DNA of 64,000 nucleotides from Aliiroseovarius salicola (lineage in GTDB: Bacteria; Pseudomonadota; Alphaproteobacteria; Rhodobacterales; Rhodobacteraceae). The DNA lies in the NCBI RefSeq assembly GCF_027891095.1, contig NZ_JAQIIO010000006.1, positions 62,001 through 126,000 on the forward strand. The letters are read 5' to 3'. Below the pieces are notes generated by a model that was not told the DNA's origin, ran no database searches, and saw only the letters and a program-made list of their open reading frames with translations. Positions 1 through 8,647 of the stretch are shown piece after piece; position 1 is the stretch's first letter; each line of letters opens with the position of its first letter. The position numbers and the translations under genes are program-made.

Positions 1-1137
1 AGGTGTGCCGTTGAAGGCCAGTCCAACCGGTGCGGCGATCAAAACGGCGAGCATGGTTGGAAGAGCACCGATCAATGCGGCAGCGGTTCCGGCAACATGG
101 CCCAAGGGTTGCATTGCCAAAGCATTCAGATTTCCAAAGCTCAATCCGTTCAAGGCAAAAAGTGACGTTGACCAGATAACAAATACCCAAAGTGCCACGT
201 TGCCCTCGGGCGCAAAAACAGACCAGTAAAGCAGTGTGGCAGAGGCGAGAATGGTTTGGCTGACAAAACCGATCAATGCCAGACGACGCATTCCAAAACG
301 GATGACAAGGATCGAGTTTAAAAAACCTGAAATGGCCGACAGTAGGGTCACGAGGGCGAAATAAAGTGGAAAGGATGTGCCCGTACCCAACACATCAACA
401 AAGATCTGCTGTGCAGAGCTGAGATAGGACATCAATTGCCCAAACGCCAAAGTGATGATCATCATGTAAAGCACGGTGGTGCGGTTTGATAACACAATCC
501 CAAATGTCTCAATCATCGGTTTCAGACGCATCGATCGCCGATTTTCGGGTAGATGGGTTTCGGGTTGTCGTATCAGGAACCACAAGAGGATCACGAAAGC
601 CACCAGGACATAGGTGGTGAACATATGGCGCCAGCCAAAGCTCAGGATCACCGATTGACCGATCAGCGGTGCAACCGCCGGGACAAGGACAAAAAAGGTA
701 AAGGCCATTGAATTGACCTTGGCCATGGTCCGCCCTTCATAAAGGTCTCGCGTAAGCGCCATGGCGTTGGTCCGCGGGCCAGCTGCACCCAATCCCTGCA
801 CAAATCGCCAGAACAGGAGCGCTTCGAGAGATTGCGACCCAAAAGCAGCTGCAGCTGCAAACATGTAAAGTGCAAAACCTGATGCCATCGAGAGACGGCG
901 CCCAAATGCATCAGCAAGTGGCCCAAAAAATAACTGTCCGAGACCCGCACCTACTACAAAGGCTGTAATGACCAATTGTGCCCGGTTTACGTTGTCGGGC
1001 ACCATGTGCGATGCGATTTCGGGCAGGGCTGGAAGGATCGAGTCGATGGAAAATGCGACCATCGAAAAGAGGGCGGCCAACAGCAGGATAAATTCGGCCA
1101 TCGGCAGGGGTTTGGTGGGGGAGAATATCCCTCTCAC
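1..1137 (-). CDS. MFS drug-resistance transporter, Bcr/CflA type (3' end cut by window edge)
   Basis: Inner-membrane proton-coupled efflux pump, probably for drugs or small metabolites. The reverse frame stays open from the start to base 1, giving about 379 residues of a family that is normally near 400, so roughly 20-40 C-terminal residues lie outside the window. Hydrophobic segments alternate with short loops, and the loop GPLADAFGRR after the second helix is the MFS loop 2-3 signature. The chosen GTG start overlaps the TGA of the upstream DsbA-like gene as GTGA, which suggests translational coupling; an ATG at 1101 (MAEFILLLA) is a possible alternative. The substrate cannot be told from the sequence. 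Confidence 0.82.
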   Translation of the reverse strand, partial: MRGIFSPTKPLPMAEFILLLAALFSMVAFSIDSILPALPEIASHMVPDNVNRAQLVITAFVVGAGLGQLFFGPLADAFGRRLSMASGFALYMFAAAAAFGSQSLEALLFWRFVQGLGAAGPRTNAMALTRDLYEGRTMAKVNSMAFTFFVLVPAVAPLIGQSVILSFGWRHMFTTYVLVAFVILLWFLIRQPETHLPENRRSMRLKPMIETFGIVLSNRTTVLYMMIITLAFGQLMSYLSSAQQIFVDVLGTGTSFPLYFALVTLLSAISGFLNSILVIRFGMRRLALIGFVSQTILASATLLYWSVFAPEGNVALWVFVIWSTSLFALNGLSFGNLNALAMQPLGHVAGTAAALIGALPTMLAVLIAAPVGLAFNGTP

Positions 1138-1790
1138 GCGGTACCATCCGCAGGCTTGTCCAGCTGCTCGAGGATTTCATCGATTACTTTCATCCAAAGC
1201 TCGGCTGGCTGGGCCCCGGGGACCACATGCTGGTTGGAAATCACAAATGTCGGGACGGAATTGATGCCCTTATGGCGAGCGTCAGCGTCACGCGCTGAGA
1301 TATCATCAGCATCTGCACCGGAAGCCAACAATCGGGCAATCACATCCCTGTCCATTCCGATATCGGCACCGAGTTCGGCCAGAACACCGTGATCGCCAAT
1401 ATCCTGACCGTCGATGAAATAGGCCTTGAACAAACGATCCACCATCGCGTTCTGTTTTTCTTCAAGCGCAGCCCAATGGATCAAGCGGTGGGCGTCCAAC
1501 GAGTTGGGTGTACGCTTTATCCCTTCCAGGTTGATGGTCAATCCGGTTGCCTCAGCCTCTTTTGCAACAGGAAGATAGGCAGTGACGGCACCTTCTTTGC
1601 CACCGAACTTTGCCTCAAGATAGGCACGGCGATCCATCCCCTCTTTCGGCATATCCGGGTTCAGTTGAAACGGATGCCATTGGATTTGAAACGGATGATT
1701 GGGCCGTGCTTCAAGGGCACGTTGCAACCGGGCCTTGCCGATATAGCACCACGGGCAAATGGGGTCGGAAAAGATGTCCAGTCGGATCAT
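1134..1790 (-). CDS. DsbA family oxidoreductase, FrnE-like
   Basis: Thioredoxin-fold protein of 218 residues, the usual size for the FrnE/2-hydroxychromene-2-carboxylate isomerase-like branch of the DsbA superfamily. The active-site motif CPWC lies in FSDPICPWCYIGK near residue 13, and a cis-Pro loop (GINSVPTFVI) lies near residue 180. No signal peptide is visible, so it probably acts in the cytoplasm on thiols or as a glutathione-linked isomerase or reductase. It is followed by the efflux pump with overlapping start and stop codons. The family is clear; the substrate is unknown. Confidence 0.88.
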   Translation of the reverse strand: MIRLDIFSDPICPWCYIGKARLQRALEARPNHPFQIQWHPFQLNPDMPKEGMDRRAYLEAKFGGKEGAVTAYLPVAKEAEATGLTINLEGIKRTPNSLDAHRLIHWAALEEKQNAMVDRLFKAYFIDGQDIGDHGVLAELGADIGMDRDVIARLLASGADADDISARDADARHKGINSVPTFVISNQHVVPGAQPAELWMKVIDEILEQLDKPADGTA

Positions 1791-1901
1791 AGCGCTCTCC
1801 TGTGCACCACATCGCCTTAACGTGGTTTTGAAGTGAGGAAAAGGGAAACTGTGGAAAAGATCAATTAATGGTTGTTTTTTCTGACTGCTCGAAATGGGGG
1901 C

Positions 1902-3431
1902 TCATTTGGTTTCGAATTCTTCTCGAAGCTTCGCCCTGAGAAGTTTATTATTTGCACCTCTGGGCAATGATGCGACTGGCAAAAACAAGCGCGGGCATTT
2001 GTAATGCGCCAGATGGGCATGAGCGTGTTGCGACAGCGTCTCAACTGATACGGGATCGGTCTCGGGAACATAAAAGCAAGCGATTACCGACGCATCCGCC
2101 TTGATTGCCACTTCGGTGCAGGCGGCTTCGTGAACATCCGGGTGCAATGTGATTGCTGCTTCAACCTCGATCGGAGACACGCGAAAACCTCCGGCATTCA
2201 TGATGTCATCTGACCGTCCCTCAAATGAGATCGCACCGTCCTCTTCCATGCGCACCGTATCCCCGGTCAAAAACCAGTCACCTGAAAAACGGTTGTTCGT
2301 GGCCTCATTTGCACCCAGATATCCCAGCATGAGACCCGGGTCTGAGCGATGCACTGCCATGATCCCGCTGGATCCTCGTGGCACGATATTGCCCGCGTCA
2401 TCCAGCACAGCGATACGCCGACCGGGTTGCGGGTAACCCAATGTGCCACTGGGTGCAGGGTGGGCAGGGCACCCTGACACAAAGGTCGAGCATTCTGACA
2501 TGCCGTAGGCTTCGAAGATCATTTTCCCGGTTTGATTGTTCCATGTTTCACGCGTTGTCGCTGGGAGCTTTTCTCCTGCAGAAAGGCCGTGGCGCAGCTG
2601 TGGCATGGCAGGAAGGTCATGTTTCATCATCTGGCGATATACGCCGGGGGCGGCCGCAAATATCGTGGCGCCGTGGCGGGCGATCAAAGGGGCAAACTCT
2701 TCGGGCTTTGTGCCTACAGCCGGGATCAGCGCCGTTGCCCCAACTGTCCAGGGGTCCATCAGGCCGGTACCCAGAGTGTATGTCCAGTTGAAGGCACCTG
2801 CATGCATCAGCCGATCAGTTTCATGAAGGTCATACCACCCCTGCCACATCATCTGGCGTGCCCAGATCGCCCGATGGGCATGAACAACTGCGCGCGCTTG
2901 CCCGGAGGTGCCAGAGGTAAAGATGATATAGGCTGGGCGCTCGGGATCACCCATATGACATGATGCCGGGGGCAGGGTGGCCATGTCGTGAAGTTCATCT
3001 GCCGATATAACGCCAACTTGGCCTGTGTCGCTTGGCAGCGCAATTCCATCGGCGGCAATGATGCAACGCGGATCGACCATCGCAGACATTTTGGTGATCT
3101 CTGCTTCAGTCAGTTGCGAAGAGGTGGGAACAGGTACAAGCCCGGCATGGATTGCCGCAAGAAATGCGAGGGGGAAATCCACGGTGTTGCCCAAGCGAAG
3201 GAGCACCCGATCTCCTGGGGTCAGTCCCTTTTCTAGCAGCCCGGCGGCCACCCCTTCAACAGAACGCGCAAGCTGTGCATAGGTCCAGACCGCGTCATCC
3301 CCGTGCATTGAGACCACGGCAAGCGCGATTTTCTCTGGCTTGTCCGCTGCATGTTGCAGAACATAATCCGCCATGTTGAACGGGGTGGGGGCCGAGGGAA
3401 AAGGCGGGGTGGGGATAACTTCTGACAGCAT
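1902..3431 (-). CDS. AMP-dependent acyl-CoA synthetase/ligase (benzoate-CoA ligase-like)
   Basis: ANL-superfamily ligase of 509 residues that activates a carboxylic acid as acyl-AMP and then as the CoA thioester. The phosphate-binding motif IIFTSGTSGQARAVVHAHR is near residue 170. The adenine motif EAYGMSEC, the ribose-binding GDWFLTGD and hinge SFEGRSDDIMNAGGFRVSP follow, and the catalytic Lys region (NNKLLRAKL) is near the C-terminus. The order and size fit benzoate- or aryl-CoA ligases, but the acid used cannot be deduced. It is divergent from an XRE-cupin regulator 64 bp away, which probably controls it. No strong Shine-Dalgarno is seen at the chosen ATG; a later in-frame ATG (MADYVLQHA) is possible. 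Confidence 0.88.
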   Translation of the reverse strand: MLSEVIPTPPFPSAPTPFNMADYVLQHAADKPEKIALAVVSMHGDDAVWTYAQLARSVEGVAAGLLEKGLTPGDRVLLRLGNTVDFPLAFLAAIHAGLVPVPTSSQLTEAEITKMSAMVDPRCIIAADGIALPSDTGQVGVISADELHDMATLPPASCHMGDPERPAYIIFTSGTSGQARAVVHAHRAIWARQMMWQGWYDLHETDRLMHAGAFNWTYTLGTGLMDPWTVGATALIPAVGTKPEEFAPLIARHGATIFAAAPGVYRQMMKHDLPAMPQLRHGLSAGEKLPATTRETWNNQTGKMIFEAYGMSECSTFVSGCPAHPAPSGTLGYPQPGRRIAVLDDAGNIVPRGSSGIMAVHRSDPGLMLGYLGANEATNNRFSGDWFLTGDTVRMEEDGAISFEGRSDDIMNAGGFRVSPIEVEAAITLHPDVHEAACTEVAIKADASVIACFYVPETDPVSVETLSQHAHAHLAHYKCPRLFLPVASLPRGANNKLLRAKLREEFETK

Positions 3432-3495
3432 GGTCTACATGTGCCAATCGTTCCGCGTGGTTGCAATAGGACAAAAGGGGTGCCAATAGGAGAAT

Positions 3496-4122
3496 ATGAC
3501 GGAAAACAAGACACCCAGCCTGATCCAGCTCGCCCGCGAAAGCGGTGAAGATGTCCCCGATCCCAGCCCGTTGAACCTTGGTGAGAGGGTTCGTGAACTT
3601 CGGAAGTCCAGAGGGTGGACGTTGGAACAGGCCGCAGGACAGGCCGGATTGGCCCGCTCGACCCTTTCAAAAATCGAAAACGGTCAGATGTCGCCCACCT
3701 ATGAGGCGCTGAAGAAACTGGCTGTCGGGTTGGAAATCTCGGTACCGCAGCTGTTTACAGCGCCAAAAGCCGCACATGTGTCTGGCCGAATGACCGTAAC
3801 GAAATCGGGAGAAGGGGCAGCCCATCCCACCACGACTTATGAGCATGAGTTGTTGGGCGGTGCGCTGACCAAGAAAACAATGCTGCCATATCGCGCCCGG
3901 GTGCGCGCGCGCAGCTTTGACGAGTTTGATGGATGGGTACGCCATGACGGTGAAGAATTCCTCTACGTACTGACTGGAGCCATTCGCCTGATCACGGAAT
4001 TTTACGAGCCCGTCGACATGAAGCGCGGAGACAGCGCCTATTACGATGCGTCGATGGGGCACAATGTGATCTCGGTCAGTGAAGAGGATGCAACGATCCT
4101 TTGGGTGACATCACTGACCTGA
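3496..4122 (+). CDS. XRE family transcriptional regulator with cupin sensor domain
   Basis: Protein of 208 residues with an N-terminal helix-turn-helix (about residues 28-85, GERVRELRKSRGWTLEQAAG then ARSTLSKIENGQMSPT) and a C-terminal cupin_2 barrel (about 125-205, including GEEFLYVLTG). This architecture is typical of local regulators of small-molecule catabolism that sense a ligand in the cupin. The AGGAG ribosome-binding site sits just before the ATG. It is divergent from the acyl-CoA synthetase, its likely target. The short intergenic region has a direct repeat (GCAATAGGA and CCAATAGGA) that could be its operator. Confidence 0.9.
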   Translation: MTENKTPSLIQLARESGEDVPDPSPLNLGERVRELRKSRGWTLEQAAGQAGLARSTLSKIENGQMSPTYEALKKLAVGLEISVPQLFTAPKAAHVSGRMTVTKSGEGAAHPTTTYEHELLGGALTKKTMLPYRARVRARSFDEFDGWVRHDGEEFLYVLTGAIRLITEFYEPVDMKRGDSAYYDASMGHNVISVSEEDATILWVTSLT

Positions 4123-4236
4123 GTGGAAAGGGGCTCTGCCCCTCGGTCCCGCTTTTTGAGCGTGACTTCACCCCGAGGTATTTAAGGCAAGAAAAAAGGG
4201 GCCCGGAGAGCCAGCCCCTGACGGAAAATGTTGAAA

Positions 4237-4270
4237 GCCGCGCTGATGTGTCAGCGCGGCTTTTTCTTTT
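4237..4270. terminator. Intrinsic terminator, probably bidirectional
   Basis: A perfect 10-bp stem, GCCGCGCTGA and TCAGCGCGGC, has a TGTG loop and is followed by TTTTTCTTTT on the + strand. On the other strand the stem is followed by TTTCAACATTTT. It can end both the XRE regulator transcript and the leftward membrane-protein transcript whose stop is at 4275. Confidence 0.85.
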
Positions 4271-4274
4271 ACCT

Positions 4275-4898
4275 TCATTCTTTTCGAAGATTTCTTCGAG
4301 GGCTTCCTATCCAGCGCGGAGTGCGGGCACAGAAAACTTTGAAAGCTTGGCCATGCGTTTGTAGCAGAGCGGCTTCTTCCGAGCGGATTTGTATCTGTGC
4401 GGAACTGAAGAAAAGCAATGCCGCGATGATCCCCGGGATCGTTGGAACGGCAAAGGCAACACCAATAAGAAGCGCTGTCTGGCCCAGGAAAGTTGGATTG
4501 CGCGAGAGTGTGTAAATACCTTCACTCACCAAGTCGCCTGTGGCTTCGGCGCGCACTCCCACTCGCCATGATGCGCCCATCGCCATCTGAGCAGCAAAGG
4601 CTAACATAGCCCCTGATACGGCTATCAAGTGCCCGGGTAAGGCCAACCATTCAGGATTTGGCCTCCATAAAGGGTCGAATTCGGGCAGAGTCGGCGCAAT
4701 CGCGTAAAGTAGCGGTCCAGCAAGCGCCAACGCAAAGCTGGCGCGAAATCCGATGGCTGCCAAGCGATCCACACCACGTGCGCTTCCAAATAACCAGATG
4801 GACCGGCCAGCTGATTTGGCCGCCAAGGCCGAACCTGCAAAGAATGCAATAAGATACAGAGTAAGAACCAACAAGGTTGCGAATTGAATAACAGACAC
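4275..4898 (-). CDS. Isoprenylcysteine carboxyl methyltransferase (ICMT/PEMT)-like membrane protein
   Basis: Integral membrane protein of 207 residues with about five hydrophobic segments. The C-terminal part has the motif GIYTLSRNPTFLGQ, typical of ICMT/PEMT-like membrane methyltransferases, where the RNP and the following Glu-rich helix (RSEEAALLQTHG) bind S-adenosylmethionine and the substrate head group. Bacterial members of this group methylate unknown lipids or isoprenoids. It lies downstream of, and in the same direction as, the binding-protein gene, with an 88-bp gap that holds a weak stem-loop, so it may be transcribed separately. The exact reaction is unknown. Confidence 0.75.
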   Translation of the reverse strand: MSVIQFATLLVLTLYLIAFFAGSALAAKSAGRSIWLFGSARGVDRLAAIGFRASFALALAGPLLYAIAPTLPEFDPLWRPNPEWLALPGHLIAVSGAMLAFAAQMAMGASWRVGVRAEATGDLVSEGIYTLSRNPTFLGQTALLIGVAFAVPTIPGIIAALLFFSSAQIQIRSEEAALLQTHGQAFKVFCARTPRWIGSPRRNLRKE

Positions 4899-4986
4899 GA
4901 GTGTTTTCCTTGAGCCGAAATTTCAGGTGGTCAGGATTTCAACATTTATCAACAGGGGCTGGCCCGGTGAGGCCCCCTTTTGTTTC

Positions 4987-6804
4987 TTATTCTTCGTACC
5001 ACCAGGTTTCTGGCTGGAAGCCGAGGTAATCCCCGTACATCTGGATTTTTTCGGGGTATTTCAGCTGTTTTGAATGGGCGATATGGGACAAGTCGCTGTA
5101 GCCCAGCGGGATGACAAAGCGGCTGGCGGTCAGGACGCGGTCCAGTGCCTTGGTGGCGGCGCGGAAATCGTCCTGGCTGGTGGCGTTCAACATCGTGTCG
5201 ATCAGCCCGTCGATGGCAGCACTTTGCACGCCCATCCAGTTGCGCGACCCTTCCTGATCAGCGCTGCCGGATCCCCAGTAGAGCCTCTGTTCATTGCCGG
5301 GGGAAAGCGACAGGCCGCGCCAGTAGTAGACCATATCGAAATCAAACGCATTGGTGCGCTCTTTGTATTGCGCACTATCTACCGAAGTGACGCTTGGTGT
5401 GATCCCCATGCGTTTCAGGGCTTCGATATAGATATCGATGGTCTGACGGGTTTCGGTGGCGCCGTTTTTAAGCAGGATGTCGAAGGTGAACGCGTCGCCA
5501 TTGGTGTTTTTCATCACCCCATCCTGAACGGTCCAGCCAGCCTCTTCCATCAGCGCCATGGCGCGGCGCAAACCTTTCCGGTTGCGCTCGGTGCCATCAG
5601 AGACGGGCAGGGCGTATCCCTCCAGCGCGCCATCCGGCAGATCGTCATACTGCATGAGAAAATCGCGCACGCGACCTTCAGCCGGGGTGTCGGGGGCCAT
5701 GCCAAGGACTGAGTTGTGGAAATAGGACTGGATCCGCTTTTGCGCACCGCCGTAAAGCGACTGGTTCAGGAATTCATAGTTGAAGGCTTGGATCAGCGCG
5801 TCGCGCACACGAATATCCTGAAACACCGGGCGGCGCGTGTTCATCACATAACCCTTGATGCCGGTGGGGCGTTGGTGCGGGATATCGGACAGAACAATGT
5901 CGCCGGATTGAACGGCGGGAAAGTCAAACTGTGTTGCCCATTTACGGGCATTGGTTTCGCGGAATGTGTTGGCTTCGCCTGCCTTGAAGGCCTCGAACGT
6001 CACATCGCCGTCGCCATAATAATCAAAACGGATCTCATCCAGATTGGCCTGCCCACGCATGAAGGGCACATCCTTGCCCCAATAGTCGGGATTTCGTTTC
6101 AGCGTCAGGTAGCGACCGGGTTCAAACTCTCCGATCATATAAGGGGAAGAACCGATTGGAATGAGGTCGATGCCAGATGTGTCAAAATCGCGTCCCTCCC
6201 ATTGCGCTTTTTTTAGGATCGGGCGCATGCCAAGCAACAGGGCCAATTCACGATCTTCTGTGTTGAAGGTAAACTTTACCGAGCGCGGACCGGTCTGTTC
6301 CATACCGGCGACCTTCTTCCACGCGCCCTGATAGCGGGGGTGGCCCAGGGTGCCCACTGTTTCGTAGGACCACATCACGTCTTCGACCGTGACCGGGCTG
6401 CCGTCAGAGAATTTTGCCTCTTCCCGCAATGTGAATTCCACCCAGCTCCGGCTGTCATCGGTATCAATCGATTCGGCCAGGACGCCGTAAAGAGTGAAGG
6501 GTTCATCCCAACTGCGGCCCATCAGGCTTTCAAACAGCATGAAGCGAAGTTGCCAGGGGGCGGACCCTTTTCGAATCAAGGGGTGGATCGAGTCGTAGCT
6601 TCCCGCCTCTGCGAACACGATTTCGCCGCCCTTTGGAGCGTCTGGATTAACATGAGGAAGAGACACAAAATCCGGTGGAAGTGCTGGCTCACCATACATA
6701 GCTATGCCATGACTGGGTTCCGCATGGGTCAAGCTAACGCTTGCTCCGATTGCTGCGGCGGCAAGTATGGTGTTTCGAAAAAAATGGAAATTTATCGTTT
6801 TCAT
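4987..6804 (-). CDS. Extracellular solute-binding protein, family 5 (YejA-like oligopeptide type)
   Basis: Periplasmic binding protein of about 605 residues. The ATG at 6804 (MKTINFHFFRN) is chosen because it starts a normal signal peptide (hydrophobic ILAAAAIGASVSL, cleavage after HAE or THA) and is preceded by a GAAGGA site; an upstream in-frame start would add 23 non-signal residues. The mature part matches SBP_bac_5 proteins of the YejA group (PHVNPDAPKGGE near the N-terminus, WVEFTLREEAKFSDG near residue 125). Such proteins deliver oligopeptides or microcin-like compounds to an ABC permease. No permease or ATPase gene is adjacent, so it is an orphan here. Confidence 0.85.
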   Translation of the reverse strand: MKTINFHFFRNTILAAAAIGASVSLTHAEPSHGIAMYGEPALPPDFVSLPHVNPDAPKGGEIVFAEAGSYDSIHPLIRKGSAPWQLRFMLFESLMGRSWDEPFTLYGVLAESIDTDDSRSWVEFTLREEAKFSDGSPVTVEDVMWSYETVGTLGHPRYQGAWKKVAGMEQTGPRSVKFTFNTEDRELALLLGMRPILKKAQWEGRDFDTSGIDLIPIGSSPYMIGEFEPGRYLTLKRNPDYWGKDVPFMRGQANLDEIRFDYYGDGDVTFEAFKAGEANTFRETNARKWATQFDFPAVQSGDIVLSDIPHQRPTGIKGYVMNTRRPVFQDIRVRDALIQAFNYEFLNQSLYGGAQKRIQSYFHNSVLGMAPDTPAEGRVRDFLMQYDDLPDGALEGYALPVSDGTERNRKGLRRAMALMEEAGWTVQDGVMKNTNGDAFTFDILLKNGATETRQTIDIYIEALKRMGITPSVTSVDSAQYKERTNAFDFDMVYYWRGLSLSPGNEQRLYWGSGSADQEGSRNWMGVQSAAIDGLIDTMLNATSQDDFRAATKALDRVLTASRFVIPLGYSDLSHIAHSKQLKYPEKIQMYGDYLGFQPETWWYEE

Positions 6805-6883
6805 TTGAGCGACATTCCTTCGCGACCCTGATTGACTGAGGAAATTTCTACATGTGTCAAATAGTCTTTTCAAACTTTTAGCT

Positions 6884-6992
6884 TGGAACCCACGCTGTTA
6901 GGCGGTATAAAGTAATCACTGCTCGATAGGTTTCTTGCCTGTATGAAACCTGCCTCAATAACTTACGCCCGCCTTGTGCGGGCGTTTTTTTT
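6884..6992 (+). ncRNA. Candidate small RNA or untranslated attenuated leader
   Basis: The intergenic region between the binding-protein start and bdhA (381 bp) holds a promoter-like pair TTGGAA (6884-6889) and TATAAA (6906-6911) with 16-bp spacing. A hairpin AGGTTTC/GAAACCT (6928-6951) follows, and then a strong intrinsic terminator (6966-6992). No ORF of useful size lies between. The predicted RNA would be about 75 nt. It may be a free sRNA or a terminated leader of bdhA. The rest of the region shows nothing else clear. Confidence 0.35.
6966..6992 (+). terminator. Intrinsic terminator upstream of bdhA
   Basis: Stem CGCCCGC (6966-6972) pairs with GCGGGCG (6978-6984) around a CTTGT loop and is followed by eight T. 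No annotated + strand gene precedes it, which is why a small RNA or attenuator is proposed. Confidence 0.8.
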
Positions 6993-7185
6993 ATGGGCAT
7001 TCTGCAAGTGTGAAGCGTTTTGATTTAGAGATGCAACGAGAGAATCGGTGGGGTTGAGCCCTTGGAGTTCAACTCGCGATTCCCGCAATCTCTGCTCCGA
7101 CTTTGGTGTTTGGATGAAAAGGGCTGGTTCTGTTCATTCTTCTGTTTATGCTGCAACTGCAGAATATTTCGGGAAGGATTACAGA

Positions 7186-7971
7186 ATGGCCGTCACCACA
7201 TCGCTTGCAGGGAAAACCGCAATTGTCACCGGATCGAACTCGGGGATTGGGTTGGGGATTGCGCGTGAAATGGCGCGGGCAGGGGCGGATGTGGTGCTCA
7301 ACTCATTCACGGACAATGCCGAGGACCATGGATTGGCAAGCGGCATTGCAGAAGAGTTTGGTGTAACCGCCCGTTATATAAAAGCGGATATGTCCAAGGG
7401 CGAGGAATGCCGCGCACTGATCGAACGCGCCGGGGCGTGTGACATCCTCATCAACAACGCCGGGATCCAGCATGTTGCTCCGGTAGATGAGTTTCCAACC
7501 GAGAAATGGGATGCGATCATTGCGATCAATCTTAGTTCTGCATTTCATACTTCGGCGGCCGCCCTGCCGATGATGCGTAAGGCTGGCTGGGGGCGGATCG
7601 TGAATATCGCATCTGCGCACGGATTGACGGCTTCGCCCTATAAGTCAGCCTACATCGCCGCCAAACATGGTGTGGTTGGCCTGAGCAAGACCGTTGCTCT
7701 TGAAACAGCCGAAGAGGCCATCACCTGCAATGCCATTTGCCCAGGCTACGTTTTGACGCCGCTGGTCGAGGCCCAGATCCCCGATCAAATGAAAGCCCAT
7801 GGGATGGAACGTGATCAGGTAGTGCGTGATGTCATGTTGGCGCGCCAACCTTCGAAAGATTTTGCGACGGTAGAGCAATTGGGGGGAACAGCTGTATTCC
7901 TGTGTTCGGACGCCGCGGCACAAATAACAGGCACCAGCATTTCTGTTGATGGCGGTTGGACCGCGCTCTGA
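7186..7971 (+). CDS. bdhA: 3-hydroxybutyrate dehydrogenase (SDR family)
   Basis: NAD-dependent oxidation of D-3-hydroxybutyrate to acetoacetate, linking polyhydroxybutyrate or ketone bodies to central metabolism in the cytoplasm. The protein has 261 residues, the classical SDR size. The cofactor motif TGSNSGIGLGIA is near residue 15 and NNAG near residue 89. The catalytic Ser, Tyr and Lys lie in NIASAHGLTASPYKSAYIAAKHG near 140-160, and the C-terminal lid and VDGGWTAL end are typical of bacterial BdhA. The ATG at 7186 has GGGAAGGA seven bases upstream; the frame is open for 46 codons further 5' but that part looks non-coding. Confidence 0.9.
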   Translation: MAVTTSLAGKTAIVTGSNSGIGLGIAREMARAGADVVLNSFTDNAEDHGLASGIAEEFGVTARYIKADMSKGEECRALIERAGACDILINNAGIQHVAPVDEFPTEKWDAIIAINLSSAFHTSAAALPMMRKAGWGRIVNIASAHGLTASPYKSAYIAAKHGVVGLSKTVALETAEEAITCNAICPGYVLTPLVEAQIPDQMKAHGMERDQVVRDVMLARQPSKDFATVEQLGGTAVFLCSDAAAQITGTSISVDGGWTAL

Positions 7972-7997
7972 GCTGACCGCATCATGAACACTTTGGC

Positions 7998-8021
7998 GAG
8001 GGGCTTTCGTGCCCCTCGGTT
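7998..8021. terminator. Stem-loop between convergent bdhA and the LysE exporter
   Basis: GAGGGGC (7998-8004) and GCCCCTC (8011-8017) form a stem followed by GGTTCTTT. The T tract is short, so it is a modest terminator for bdhA. Confidence 0.55.
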
Positions 8022-8023
8022 CT

Positions 8024-8647
8024 TTACTGGATTGCGCCTGCTGACACGCCCTGGATCAAGCCTGCGGCGATGCCCCACATCACCACGCCGATGATCACAT
8101 CCAGCACCCGCCAGGATGCAGGTCGTGTCATAATTGGGGCCAGAAGGCGGGCGCCATAGCCCAGCGAAAAGAAAAAGACAAAGCTCGATAAAACCGCACC
8201 GAAGCCAAAGCTTATCCTTGCATCCCAGCTTGCGTAACTGGTCGAAATTGCTCCGATCAAACCCAATGTATCGAGATAAACATGTGGATTGAGCCATGTG
8301 AAAGCGGCTGCAATTGCGAGCGTTGCGGTGAGAGAGCGGGAATTGCCCGTCAGCTCCATCTCATAACCGCCGCGCCAAGCAGCCAGAAAACGCATCGAAC
8401 CGTAGACAATCAAAAACCCAGCCCCGGAAAGTGCCATGACGACAGGCAGCATTGGAAGTGCTGTCACCAAGGCCCCAAACCCAAGCACGCCAGCCGAGAT
8501 CAGCAGGGCATCGGAAAGGGCACAAAACAGGGATAAAGGAAACACATGTTTTCGCAGTAACCCCTGACGCAGGACAAAGGCATTTTGCGCACCGATCGCG
8601 AGGATCAGTGAAAAGCCTGTGGCAAATCCGGTGAGTGCCGCACCCAT
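8024..8647 (-). CDS. LysE/ArgO family amino-acid exporter
   Basis: Inner-membrane exporter of basic or other amino acids, 207 residues with about six hydrophobic segments. The N-terminal GFATGFSLILAIGAQNAFVL is the conserved LysE/ArgO signature. The region ATLAIAAAFTWLNPHVYLDT corresponds to the conserved WLNPHVYLDT loop of ArgO-like exporters. It follows the DUF502 gene with no gap between the stop of one and the start of the next, so the two are probably co-transcribed. No ArgP-type regulator is adjacent. Confidence 0.9.
   Translation of the reverse strand: MGAALTGFATGFSLILAIGAQNAFVLRQGLLRKHVFPLSLFCALSDALLISAGVLGFGALVTALPMLPVVMALSGAGFLIVYGSMRFLAAWRGGYEMELTGNSRSLTATLAIAAAFTWLNPHVYLDTLGLIGAISTSYASWDARISFGFGAVLSSFVFFFSLGYGARLLAPIMTRPASWRVLDVIIGVVMWGIAAGLIQGVSAGAIQ

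Noticed and set aside
6884-6992. SRP RNA or 6S RNA at the candidate small RNA
   Set aside because: The conserved SRP tetraloop/GGAAGGA region and the long bulged 6S stem are absent, so only an unnamed small RNA is proposed.
7048-7185. N-terminal extension of bdhA
   Set aside because: The added 46 residues lack SDR character, and a good ribosome-binding site lies at 7186.
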